64,000 nucleotides of DNA from Perognathus longimembris pacificus (Eukaryota; Chordata; Mammalia; Rodentia; Heteromyidae): the NCBI RefSeq assembly GCF_023159225.1, contig NC_063173.1, positions 12,066,852-12,130,851 on the forward strand, given 5' to 3'. This document shows positions 31,223 to 41,605 of this stretch, in pieces. Positions within the stretch are counted from its first letter, which is position 1. Each line of letters starts with the position of its first letter. The position numbers were made by a program, and so were the translations under genes. Below the pieces are notes generated by a model. The model was not told the origin of the DNA, did not search any database, and saw only the letters and a list, made by a program, of their open reading frames with translations.

Positions 31223-31776
31223 GGAGAAATAGTCCCTGTCCTGGTAGAGATCCTTATATGAAAGGGGAGACCTGGTCACTTTGGGGGAGTCTGTATGGAC
31301 TGGTCTGGTGGAGACATCAGGTCCCTATGTCATACTGTCCATAGAAAGCTGTGGGAAACTCTGGCAGGCTTTGGGCAATTGTTCGAGAGCATAAAAGTCC
31401 AGAACTCAAGGTTGGAGGTGTGGATACAGTCTGAGCCAGTCCGTGAAGGTGTAGCACTACTTCCAAGAAGGTTGTTGGAAATGAGTGGGCTTGAGCTGGG
31501 CCTTGGAGGGAATGTGGGGTGCTCAGGCAAATATAGCCTGGGGTGGAGAGAGATACCTGAGCAACTAGAAGAGGGACCTTGGAACCATCAGTATTGTCTG
31601 GCTTTGGGTGACCATCCCTGGCCTCTAGCCTTCTCAAACTGTCATTGGGCAGAATTGTCACCATTGTTGCCCTCTTCCTCCTCTTTGGAAGTTCTTCCCA
31701 ATGTCCACAGTGTCCAAGGTCCTTCCAAGTTCTAAGAGCGTCTATGGAATCCCTGCTCCAGGCATGGTTTTAAGTG

Positions 31777-31781
<5 letters not shown>
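31223..31781. other. Intron stretch with an old repeat
   Basis: Positions 31230-31560 carry the unassigned ancient repeat phrase ('gttggaaatgagtgggcttgagctgggccttggaggg'). No gene is seen. Confidence 0.45.

Positions 31782-31818
<37 letters not shown>
31782..31818. repeat. (GT)n microsatellite
   Basis: About 18 GT units seen directly. Confidence 0.96.
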
Positions 31819-31819
<1 letters not shown>

Positions 31820-32059
31820 ACTGTGGTTGACCTGTTGACCTCCTGCACTCCCAGGTGGGCAGCCTGGGGCAGCTGGCCACTCTCGGTGTTTTCCCTAGCC
31901 TAAACCACACACAGTTCTACTAGGTCCCATGTTTGCACCCCACTGAGATCATATGGCTCCTACCAGAATAGGGACTCTGCAGAGATTGGATCTGGGCCTC
32001 CCTATCCCCATCCCTGTATTAGGAGGTTGTTTGGGCATGGTCATCTGATGTTTATAACT

Positions 32060-32240
32060 GCTTTGGAGGGCTGGCACCTCAAATGCCATCTAGGGAAATT
32101 GAGGCCCAGAGCGAAGAGGAGACTTAAGGCACATTCTCATCAGATCCTCCTCTTACCAACACTCCCAGAGGCCAAGAGAGGTTAGGTGGCCGGTCCAGGT
32201 CACACAGCAAGGTAGCAGAGCCAGCACCATTGTCCAGCTC
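32060..32240 (-). repeat. MIR-like element
   Basis: 'gggaaattgaggcccagagcgaagagg' and 'ccaagagaggttaggtggccggtccaggtcacacagcaagg' are two stretches of reverse MIR core, possibly two fused copies. Confidence 0.65.
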
Positions 32241-32807
32241 TCCTGGCTGCCAGGCTGAGCTCTGGCTCCAGCACCATGCTGCTCTCTGGCTGCCCTCCTT
32301 GCTGCCTGTGGCGGGTAAATGATTATTAATGACCCCCCTGGCAAAGAGACAGGAAACGCTTCCCAGCCACAGCTGGGGAGCTGCTCCCTGCCAGTCCGAC
32401 AAGCAAACCCGCCCTGACCAGGGTGTCAGCATTGATGTAGTCTCCATTCCGCTTTGCCTGCTTTGCTCTTCTTAACTCCCCCCAACTTACCTGACCTAGA
32501 CCTCCCAGAGGTAAAGGACAAGAAGAGACAGACCCCACCCCCCCCCCCCCCGGCCTACCATATCTTTGTTCTGCATCACTTTCTCCAATCTGATTCATTA
32601 CTACTTTCTCCCTTGCTCCTAAGAAGTAGATCTTCCTCTAGGAAGCCCTCCCCAGGTGCATGGCCAGCCCTCCAGTGGCTGCTTCAGTGCGGTCAGAGGG
32701 CATTCACTCCCCTATGCAGACTCTGCTGGTAGCACTAGGGCTGGCCTAGGCACTTGCTGAAGCCAGGATCCAGTGGTTGCTTTAGGACTGACCTTCAGAA
32801 GATGCTA

Positions 32808-32904
32808 CTCACAAGCAGCGGTGTGGCTCAAGTGGTAGAGTACCAGACTTGAGGAGGAAAAGCAAAGTAAGAACACAAGGCTCTGAGTTCAAGCCCCAGT
32901 ACTG
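32808..32904 (+). repeat. Geo SINE monomer
   Basis: AGCAGCGGTGTGGCTCAAGTGGTAGAGT... to GTTCAAGCCCCAGTACTG is the right monomer alone, followed directly by (AC)n. Confidence 0.85.

Positions 32905-32906
<2 letters not shown>

Positions 32907-32953
<47 letters not shown>
32907..32953. repeat. (AC)n at a SINE tail
   Basis: About 23 AC units directly follow the 3' end of the Geo monomer. Confidence 0.96.
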
Positions 32954-32955
<2 letters not shown>

Positions 32956-35815
32956 TGTCCCCATTGCCTCTTCTGAGAGGCCTTCAGCCAAGTCCAAGGG
33001 TCTTTCTCACCTCTGATCACTCTTACCTCACTCTTACCTGCCCGTGCCATATACTCTGGACCACCATAGCTATCCTTCCTAGATGGACATTAGTGAGCAA
33101 CCACTCTGTACCAACAGGAAGAGTGGGTAGAGATGAGCAAGATAGAGCCCTTAAGCTCCCCACTTCTTCCCTGAGGAACACCGCACCGGTATGGCAGTAT
33201 CTCAGAACGAGGTGGCAGGCTGAGGTGGGGAGGGTGCACAGATGGAGGCCGTGCAGGTGGAGTGTGTGGTGTGGGCAACAATGGAGATAAACTCATGCCA
33301 TGGTGGGGTAGAGCCAGGGGCCCTCGTGCAGCGCCCAGGGGGCGGAAGGGCACATCGGGAGCCTCAGGAACAGTGAATCTGAGAGCTGAAGGAGGAATCA
33401 GGAGCAAGTTCTGGAAGGGTGGCAGGGAGCTGGTGGCTGAGGCAGCGTGGTATCAGGAGGACGAATACTTGTGTTCATTGGTCCCACCGTTTCGTGCATG
33501 GAGCTGGATCCTGGACGACTGAGTGGGATTGAGGGGATGGGACGGGAAGCATCAAGAGAGCAGATATACGGTTGTCAGGGGCCAAGTTGTGCCAGACTTA
33601 CAGCCACATGAAGGTCTGTGGATGTTTTCCAATGGGAACCAGCCTGAGGGGAGGAGTTAAAAGGAGTTTGTGAGGGCTGACGAGGCCTGTACAGGGAATG
33701 ATCCACGGATGGGTGGTGAGGGACAGCTGGGAGGTGGAGCAGGGATTTGATCAGCTGTAAAGGCGAAGGAGAATGTGTTGCTTTGTGTGTGTTCTGGGTG
33801 CCACGAAACCTGTACGAGTCCTGCTCCTAGAAGGATTAAAATATCCTGGTAAGGCCTCGCAGGAGGTTAGCCGGAGACTTGGATATCAGGACTCTGGCTC
33901 AGGGCTACTAAGTCCTCAACCTGTACTGTGGGAGACTCAAGGTCTGCTCTGGGCGAAGAATATTCAGAACTCAAAAGTTAAAACGGGCTCTGAAATGGAA
34001 TGCTTAATAAAATTCAAATCCAAAAATGTACGGGTGCCTTCCAGAAGGAGTAGACTTATGAAAATTTATGAAAATGCTAAACGTTCATGATCTTGCTCAT
34101 GTAAATTGCAAGCCTCAGCTGTGTTTCTGGACTTTGGATCCGGCCACTTTGAAACGATCTCTGACGGGACAGTCCTCCAGGGCCAGGCCCTTCTCGATCC
34201 GGGAACCTGTCCTCCTCTCCAGTGGGTAGCTGGGAAGGGGTGATCATTTTGCTCTTTTTTTTTCTCCCTCATCCTGAAGGAATCTAGAATTGGTCATGTG
34301 TACCCCCATCCATGGTTGCTTAAATTTGGGGAAACCAAGGATAGAGTTGGGGGTGGGGGGAAGAAGCCAGTAAACCCTAAAAGGAAATAAGAGAATTGAG
34401 ACTTAGCATCGCCCAGCACAATCGTGGGCATCTCAGAATGTGAAACTTGCACATTTCCCAGAATTCCAGCATGCTGAGATCTGATTTTTCAATCTTGGGG
34501 TTGGACAATGCTTGGCCCCTAAGCTTCATTTTTTTTTTTTTGTCACCTGTCAAAGGAGGAAGTTGAGGGCCACTAGCTCTAAGAGCTGTGTGAACTATAG
34601 CTCTAGGGGTGTGGGGTTTGAGAATCTGTGATTGTCAGCTTGGGGCTTGTGCACTAGGATGATGCTAGCTTTCTATGACTCTTAGCAACCAGCCAGGGCT
34701 GGGCGGGTGTGGGATTGTGGGATGTTGGCATTCTGTGACTTTAAGATGCTGAGACTCCTGGAGCTAAAGATGCGGACATTCTGTGCATCCAGGATTCTAG
34801 GATTTGATGATTCAATGATGCTAAATGAGGCTGCTGGGAAGAGCTGCAGCCACCTGCCTTGTTAATGTCAATGTTCAGTTATTAAAGACATAACAAGAAG
34901 CAATAGAGACAGATCGCATGGGGTGTCGGGCACCCCCTCCTACCCTCAGTGAAAGGAAGAAGCCAGTGCACTGGCTTTAGAGGAGATGGGAGGCCCTTCA
35001 GCCTGGTCACACAGGCTCTAACTTGCCACAGTAGACTTGACACGTGTGTACACGAGAGATTTGCTAGTCCCTAAGCTGAATGGGCTCAGGATTCTTCCCT
35101 TCCTCCTGTCTCCATCCTCCAACCATTTAAGACTATGGCAGGGAGATGTCCCTTAACTCCCTGCCCCCAAAGTCTCTAGGCAGACCTGTAGAGAGTAGAG
35201 GAAGGAGAAGCCTGCTCACCCCACTTCCCTGACAGCAGCCTGAGGACATGAGCACTTCCTGGACACAGGCCTGGAGGTGCAGAAACCTCTGTCTAGGAAG
35301 GCCTGGGACCCAGGGCTCAGACACAGGCAGAGGCCAAGGTAGTCAGACAGTCTTGTCAGCAACCCCTGTCTACCCCTCCCCAAGGAGGACTTCAGCCTTC
35401 TAGAACCCATTTCTGGAAGGTTGAACCTACAGAAGCCCAGCATAGCTGCACATGTCCAAAGGCTTTTTCAACCTTGGGGTAGGGGGTGGTCACAGATCAA
35501 AGTTAGACTGAAATAAGTCTTCCTGGGTCCCCAAGTGCTCCTCCTTATTCCCAGCCTTTCCCTTACCCTGGGACACCTGGGCCATAGATGTTGAGGCAGA
35601 ATCCACGGAAGAGGGCAACAGGCTTGTCTGTCACCCTGTCTTTCTCCTCCCTCAGCCCAGAAAGCAGGTGGGGCTGGGACAGCTGCTCCCTGTGTTCCAC
35701 AAGGCTCCATTGTCTGCCACCTCCTGTCTTGACCCTAAGGACGGGGAACCCTCCCAGCTGCCCAGCCCAAGTGTGCACTCCCAGGGCACTCTTCTTTCTA
35801 CTCTGTCACCCACAT
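32954..35815. other. Intron stretch without a gene
   Basis: No exon is recognised. Positions 33530-33800 hold the unassigned ancient repeat phrase. Positions 34430-34830 are built of loosely repeated words (GATGCTGAGA, ATTCTAGGAT, ATTCTGTGAC), which may be a decayed tandem or transposon tail. Confidence 0.4.
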
Positions 35816-35833
35816 CCCCCCCCCCCCCCCCCG
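35816..35833. repeat. Poly(C) run
   Basis: An uninterrupted C run is seen directly, likely length-variable. Confidence 0.9.
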
Positions 35834-38460
35834 CTGTTCCTTCCCACCTGCCTGTCCCCAGCTCCCCCTAATCCCTGTGAAGTCTCCATCTTTGGCCCTC
35901 TTGGGGTGTAAACCTCTTTTGAAAGACCAACTGGGAAGGGCTGGAGGAGACTCTCGAGGCCAGCCATTTCTTTTAGATGGCTTAGGGAGGGGGGCAGTCC
36001 TGCCTAGAGTTGCACAGTCATCTGTGTCAGAGCTCAGGACAGAGCCTTCTCCTGAGCCACAGGGGCTCTTTGCCTTGGCCTCAGGTATTCACGCGTTGAG
36101 GATTGACCTTATGAAGTCTGCCTTGGAGCTGAGCCCACAGGCACCTCCTGGAATGCGGTGTGCTTTTCTCCCAGCCCTTCCTCATAGCCTGGAGCTGTGT
36201 TGTCCCTTTTTCCCTTTTCTCCCAGACCCCTCTCTTCTCCACAGTTGACCCCCTGCCTTCCATAGACCCTCCCATTGGGACTCAGACTGGAGTTCAGGCT
36301 TCCATGAACCTATGCATATCATGGGTATATACAGATCCCAGGTAAAAGCCTGACCTACAGATAGAAGGCCACCCTGGGCCCTGGGGTGTTTCCTTTCCTC
36401 TGAAGCTCCACACGCCTCCTCCAGAAAGCGCCCTTCCCCCACCCCACCAATGCAGAGCAGCTCTGTCTCTCTAACTCCTTGGGTAATAGCTGAGTTTTGT
36501 GAGCCTCAGTTCCTCTTCTGAGCCTCTTCTCAGTGTGGGGCCCCTCCCTCGGTGGCTTCAGGAGGAGCTCTGTTTCCTGTGGCTGGGTGGGAAGAGCCCT
36601 GAGGTCCCCAGAGGACAGACATGGGACAATGGGCAGGCGGTAAGAGATGTGGCCTCTTCCCCATAGCAGGCCCCACCCAACCTGACCGCCCTGCCTGGTG
36701 TCTGGGGGCACAGCCTCGGGCCTCTCAGCACTAGGTTCCTATGTGACCCCCGCCCCCCAGGGCAGGACCAGGAGTCCTGATGCCCCTATGGCCATTCTCT
36801 GACTAGACACCATGGGGTGCAGGCCCCATTGGCGTTGGTGCGGACTCCCAGGGCATGTGTGTGTGTGTGTTGGGGGGTGGGGTGTGATTTGGGCCTCTCT
36901 GGCCGTGCCAGGGAGCAGGTAGGAGTACTGCGGCCCAAGTGGGGCCAGGAATGCCCAGTCGAGAGTCCACCTCCAGCCACGGACCACATCCCCACAGTGG
37001 AGATGAATGGCGGGAGCCAGAAAGGGAAGGGAAGGGGGCAGGATCGAGTTGTGCCCAGGGGCAGGGGTGGGGGTTTGCTGAGAGGCAGCTGGAAGGAGGC
37101 TCAGTGGGGATAATGGGGACAGGAGGCTCACAGTTTGTGAACATAAGGGCTGGCCCGGGGGTCAGGCACTTATCTCGGCCTTCGTCATTTCCTCTACCGG
37201 ACACCGCTGGGTGAGTGGGGTCATCGCACAGAAGGAAGGAGTCGTCCCGAGCCAGCACATGCCAGGTCCCCTAGTAGTGAGCCACGAGAGTAACCTCGTC
37301 ACACCCTCGGCTGCAGTCAGTCTCCTCTCTAGTTCCAACCACACTGACACAGTCATTCTGCCTACTGACCGTTGCTGGCCCGTCACCCGTGCCACTGCCA
37401 CACTCAGACCCAGCTGCAGAGACAGCCAGGCCTGGAGACCCCCACAGGACACCCTGACAGCCGCTGCTCAAACATCCCCACACCAGGTGCAGCTCCTGTC
37501 ACTCCTGCGCTCACCCAGGGAGGGGCAGGCGCTCCAGCAGCCGTGGGCAGGTGTCCAGTGCTGGGTGACAGTGATGCCAGACAGGGGCGGTCAGAAGCCC
37601 TCTCCCCTCAGGCTGGACCATGCCCTCCCCCAGCTTGCTGAGTGCCCGGAGGCTGTTTATTTCCTAGCTAGCGGGGGATGGGTGTCTCATCTCCCCCTCC
37701 CCCTCCCCCTCCCTGTCCCCACCACACAGCTTCCTAAGCTGCCAAATCAAATCAGCCCCTGCACTCGCGCCAGGCTGGCATGGCGGCCAGCAGCTGACGG
37801 GAACCGAGCCAGGCTCAGAATATCCCACCGCCTGTCCGATGCCTGGGCAGGCTCGAGGCTGGGGGGCAGGGAGGGGCAGGAGCTTGCAGCTGCCCTTGGG
37901 CAGTGCCTATCCGAGAAACCCGGGTCTGGAAGCTGCCAGGGTGGTGGGTTTCCAAGCGGATGAGCGGGCCCCTGGGTGGGTGGGTGCCAAGCCCTAGGTA
38001 GCATTCACCGCCAGCGCTTGAGGAGTTGTGGAAATGTGGGTGAGGGGGCCAAGCGGTGCCCAGAGGACTTGGTGCCAGGCTGGGGTGGTGGCTCACACGC
38101 ATGAGCCCATGTTCCTCTGGGATTGGCCGCCCCCCTGGGCTGGGGGCCCTCTGGAGGCTCATTGAGGATGCGAGGTGGACACGACCAGATCCCATTACTG
38201 AACTCTGCGGAAGTTCCCAGGAGCCGCGCAGGAGCTCAGAGGACCTCAGAGGGAGAAAGATGTAATTGTTTCAACTTCTTGGGAGTGCTAGGCAGAGGGA
38301 AAGCACTTACGTCAGCCTGAGACAGAAGGGTGTAACCAGGCCAGGCTTCCTGGAGGAGGAGGCTGCCCGTGAAGCCTGCTGGGAGCTGCCGGGAGGGCAG
38401 GCTGGGGAGAGGGCGAGCGGGCCTGGCAGGCCTCAGCCCTTGGCCTTCTTGTCTCTGCAG
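35834..38460. other. Intron stretch upstream of the PDE2A1 exon
   Basis: I searched this stretch for an exon encoding the expected MRRQPA-type start with a phase-1 donor and did not find one. Sequence is GC-rich near 36800-38400, including a short (GT)n at 36858-36870. No second gene is seen. Confidence 0.4.
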
Positions 38461-38522
38461 CCAGCCAGGACCCCCTTGCACAGGAGCCAGAACCCCCAAG
38501 GAGTAGAGACGACCAACTGCAG
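38461..38522 (+). CDS. PDE2A: PDE2A1-type alternative N-terminal exon
   Basis: A strong acceptor (CTTCTTGTCTCTGCAG, ending at 38460) precedes 62 bases that encode the tail of an alanine codon, then SQDPLAQEPEPP and RSRDDQLQ, and stop at donor GTGAGA. This matches the bovine/human PDE2A1 N-terminal region (…AAS-DPLA-EP-PP-SRDD-L-). The end is phase 0, so it joins the exon at 60416 (DALLSLG...) correctly. The beginning needs one base from an upstream exon, so it cannot follow the PDE2A3 exon in frame. The isoform lacks a membrane signal and is soluble. Confidence 0.85.
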
Positions 38523-38779
38523 GTGAGAGCTCAGCGGAGGGAAAGAGTGGGGGGGGCTTGGGGGGGTGGGGGGTGCAGGTTGAGGGTCAGCCTGAGCTGC
38601 CCTCACCCCGGGGGAGGACTGGGAGGCTGGAGCCGCATCCCAGCCCCGCCCCCTCAGCCTAGGTTTACCCCACGAGCCGAGCCGGAGAGCTCCTCTCCTT
38701 GCTATACCCAGCTGGGCTTCCCCGCCCCCACGCCCACTCCCCCACTCACCTGGGAGCCATTTCCTCTCTCGTCCTCCAC
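38523..38779. other. Intron segment after the PDE2A1 exon
   Basis: G-rich then C-rich sequence with no recognised feature beyond the donor. Confidence 0.4.
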
Positions 38780-39330
38780 ACCCTCACCCACAATCCCCTG
38801 TCAGTCCCCTGCCCAGAGCACTCCCCGAGCTCCCCTCCTCCCCGTCCCTGCTGCCCACGAGTGCTGTGCCATCCGACACTGGTTGCCTCCTGCTCAAAAA
38901 TTCTCCATGCTCCCATCGGCCGGCCCTCCCGCAGCCCCTCTGAAGCCCGAGCCTGGCCATGCTCCTCTTCATCCATTCCCGCCACCCCAAGCCACTGCTG
39001 CCGGCCTCCTCCTGCCCTCCATCTTAGCCTCCTAAATCCTTCTGGGCTCCGCTCTAGCCTCCCTCCTCCGGGCGTCCTCCCTGCCTCTCCATCACTCCAG
39101 ACCCAGCTGGCTCACACTCCCTCCTCTGAGCTCTCCTGCCTGGCCGTCGGATGCGGTGGCATTCTGCTCTCTGTTGCCCACTGTGTGTGCCACAAGCACC
39201 CTGATTTCTCCATCCTGTAACTCTTAGGTCTGCCTGGCCCCCCCTCTATGAAGTGTGCACTCCCTGAGCTTGGGGGACCATGCTGTTATTATCCCTGAGG
39301 TTCCAGTGATGAGAAGGGTGCTAGCTCCAG
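38780..39330 (+). repeat. L2-like fragment
   Basis: Ordered L2 3' phrases are recognisable: 'tggttgcctcctgctcaaaaattctcc' and 'tctatgaagtgtgcactccctgagcttgggggacc'. Coding appearance on the + strand comes from this old repeat. Confidence 0.5.
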
Positions 39331-39425
39331 CCCCCATCATTCCTTTGGGGCTCAAAGGAACTGTCCATGTTCAATGAGGAAGAAAAATGAGGTGGGGATG
39401 TGGATGTTGAAGATTGGCACAGAGG

Positions 39426-39482
39426 TGTGTGTGTGTGTGTGCGCGCGCGCGCGTGTGCGTGAGCGTGTGTGTGCACACGTGC
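39426..39482. repeat. (GT)n(GC)n compound repeat
   Basis: GTGTGTGTGT is followed by GCGCGCGCGCG and then GTGTGCGTGAG. Alternating purine-pyrimidine throughout favours Z-DNA; that is inference. Confidence 0.92.
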
Positions 39483-39574
39483 ATGCACGTGCACATGTAT
39501 ACAACTCATGAGTCTGCCTCTGTGCCCCAGGCCAGCCGAGAGGAGGGGGACACTGTCTCTGTGTACCCCCCTCA

Positions 39575-39710
39575 GTGCCAGGCGCTTTGGACAAACTCTC
39601 CCTAGCTCTCATCACACCCGAGGAGGCAGTTCTGCTATCACTTTTCATCACAGGAAGCTGAGGCTCCCAGAGAAGGTCCTGGAAGGGGATCAGGGTGGAG
39701 TTGGCAGTGG
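39575..39710 (-). repeat. MIR-like element
   Basis: 'caggcgctttggacaaactctccctagctctcatcacacc' then 'atcacaggaagctgaggctcccagagaagg' is a reverse MIR. Confidence 0.65.
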
Positions 39711-39910
39711 AGCCCAGCTGCCTCCCTCCGTGACCCCAGCCTCAGCCCTTGGGTGAGACAAGAAGGAGATGCCATCCAGGGCCTCATGGGGGCCCAGCAC
39801 GGGCTCCCTGCTACAGCATGGGGCCAAGTCTGAGACTATCACTCCTAGGGGGACCCAGTTCTGTTGCTGGGCACTGGCCAAAAGAGAGGGAGGGGAGGGC
39901 CTTGGGGGGG

Positions 39911-39941
39911 TCATTATTAATTGATTGATTGCCATGGCATT
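39911..39941. promoter_or_regulatory. Homeodomain/X-box-like cluster
   Basis: TCATTATTAATTGATTGATT is followed directly by GCCATGGCATT. The first part has TAATT and TGATTGAT words typical of homeodomain and PBX/HOX sites. The second is a palindromic word resembling an RFX X-box core. Candidate only. Confidence 0.3.
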
Positions 39942-41229
39942 CCCCAGGGGGTGGGAGCTCCCCCAGAGCAGGGACAGATGGCGTTCCTGGGAGCTGGTGG
40001 TGTCTCAGCAGTCTCGGCCACCCGCCAGGAAAGACTGCATTTGTCACCCACCCAGGAAGCCAGGAAGGGAGGGTAGTGGGAGAAGTTGAGACCCCTCTGG
40101 GTAGTGGGGGCTGGGTCCCAAGGGAAAGAGTCCAACTCCTGGCTCTTTGTTTATGCCTGTGTGCAGAGACCCACTGTCTGGTCCAGTAGCCCTGCTCTCT
40201 GCAAGTTCAAGTTCCGGCCCTTTCGCATTCCACCAACCTCATCCTCTTCACCAGGCCTCCTGGCATCTGTTCCCATCCCTGTCGTCTCAACCTGACTTTC
40301 CTTTGTCTGGGTCCTGCTGCCTTCTACCCCTGAGGATCTTATGCCATAAGCAACACAGCTCTGTCCTGCCTCCCTTTTTCCCCTGTCCTCCTGCCAACCG
40401 GCTCCCAAAATGGTCAGTGCTTGGCCTCCTGGCAGGGTATTGCTCAGACGATAGGAGCAGCTGGAGGGAAAGAGGAGAGGAACTGGGTGGCTTGTTGATG
40501 ACCCTCCGGTCACATAGATTCTGAGGAGAGTCTGAATCCTAGAGTGCGGAGACCATGGGTCAGGTAGGCATGGCTTCAAGTCCTACCTTCTTATTTCCCC
40601 ACGAGTGACTGGTAGGCCATTGGATTAACCAGCCTCAGCCGTAGTCTCCTCACCTGTAAGCAGGGATGAGAACCCCCACGCTGACGGGGTAGGACACCTT
40701 TTGTTGGGTGTTAGCATCCAGAGTTGTAGGGAGAAGGCAGAGAGTATGAGCCACAGCTGTCCCCTCCTTGTTTCTTGCAGAATGCCATACCTGGAGCCAG
40801 GAGACAGGGTGTGTTACAGGGCTGGACCAAACCTAGTGGAGGTTCTGCAGGCATGGCATGTTCTCCTGGCACTGGTTGGGTGGCAGCCAGGGAAGCAGCA
40901 TTGACAGCACCCTCCTCACTCAGCAGGCATGGATTCAGTACACTCTCCTGGAAAGGCTCCCTGACCCCTGGCCAGCTGGAGGAGGGGCTCTTCTGGCTAA
41001 GCTCAAGATCCTGGGCCTCTGCTTCATCGCTCATGTGCTCTCTCTGTCTCTCTCTCTCTGGAAGTCAAGGCCGAGGCAATTCAAGTTGACAAGTTGGCTG
41101 AGACATTCCACATTGAGTGGATGCCCTCTCTGCTGGCTCTCAGGGACCGGACAGGGTTCTGGCATCTCTCTCTGGGCAGGCAGACATATCCACACCAAGA
41201 TCCCAAATGCAGGCCCAGCACTGGCTCCT
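39942..41229. other. Intron stretch without a gene
   Basis: An MIR-like piece lies at about 40580-40680 ('cctcagccgtagtctcctcacctgtaagcagggatgagaa'). No exon is seen. A CT-rich patch is at 41038-41062. Confidence 0.4.
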
Positions 41230-41279
41230 CCATTGCTGCCCTGCGGATAAAGACCACACCCCCTTAGCATGGCAAAGCT

Positions 41280-41605
41280 AGGTCCCCTCATGACATTCTT
41301 TCCTTCTGAATAGCTCCAGTCATGTTGCCATGATCACCCCTTAGCTCTTCTGGCCTCCCTGGTCTACACTGACTCTTCTGCCTACAGCAACTTTCCCTTT
41401 ATTCTCTGCTTGCTCTTTAAATGTCACTTCCTCTGTGGAGTCCTCTCAGAAGTCACCTTTCACCTTAGGTTGGGTGACCAGTGCCACTTTTCCAAGTGTA
41501 CCTTTAGGTAACTTGTTATACATATCCTTTCTCAAGGGATTGCAAACACCTTCATCTCTTGGCCTGATATACAGTAAGTGCATAATAAAGAATGAGTGCA
41601 AATAG
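41280..41605 (+). repeat. L2 3' fragment
   Basis: 'tttaaatgtcacttcctctgtggagtcctctc' and 'ggcctgatatacagtaagtgcataataaag' are in L2 sense order. Confidence 0.65.
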
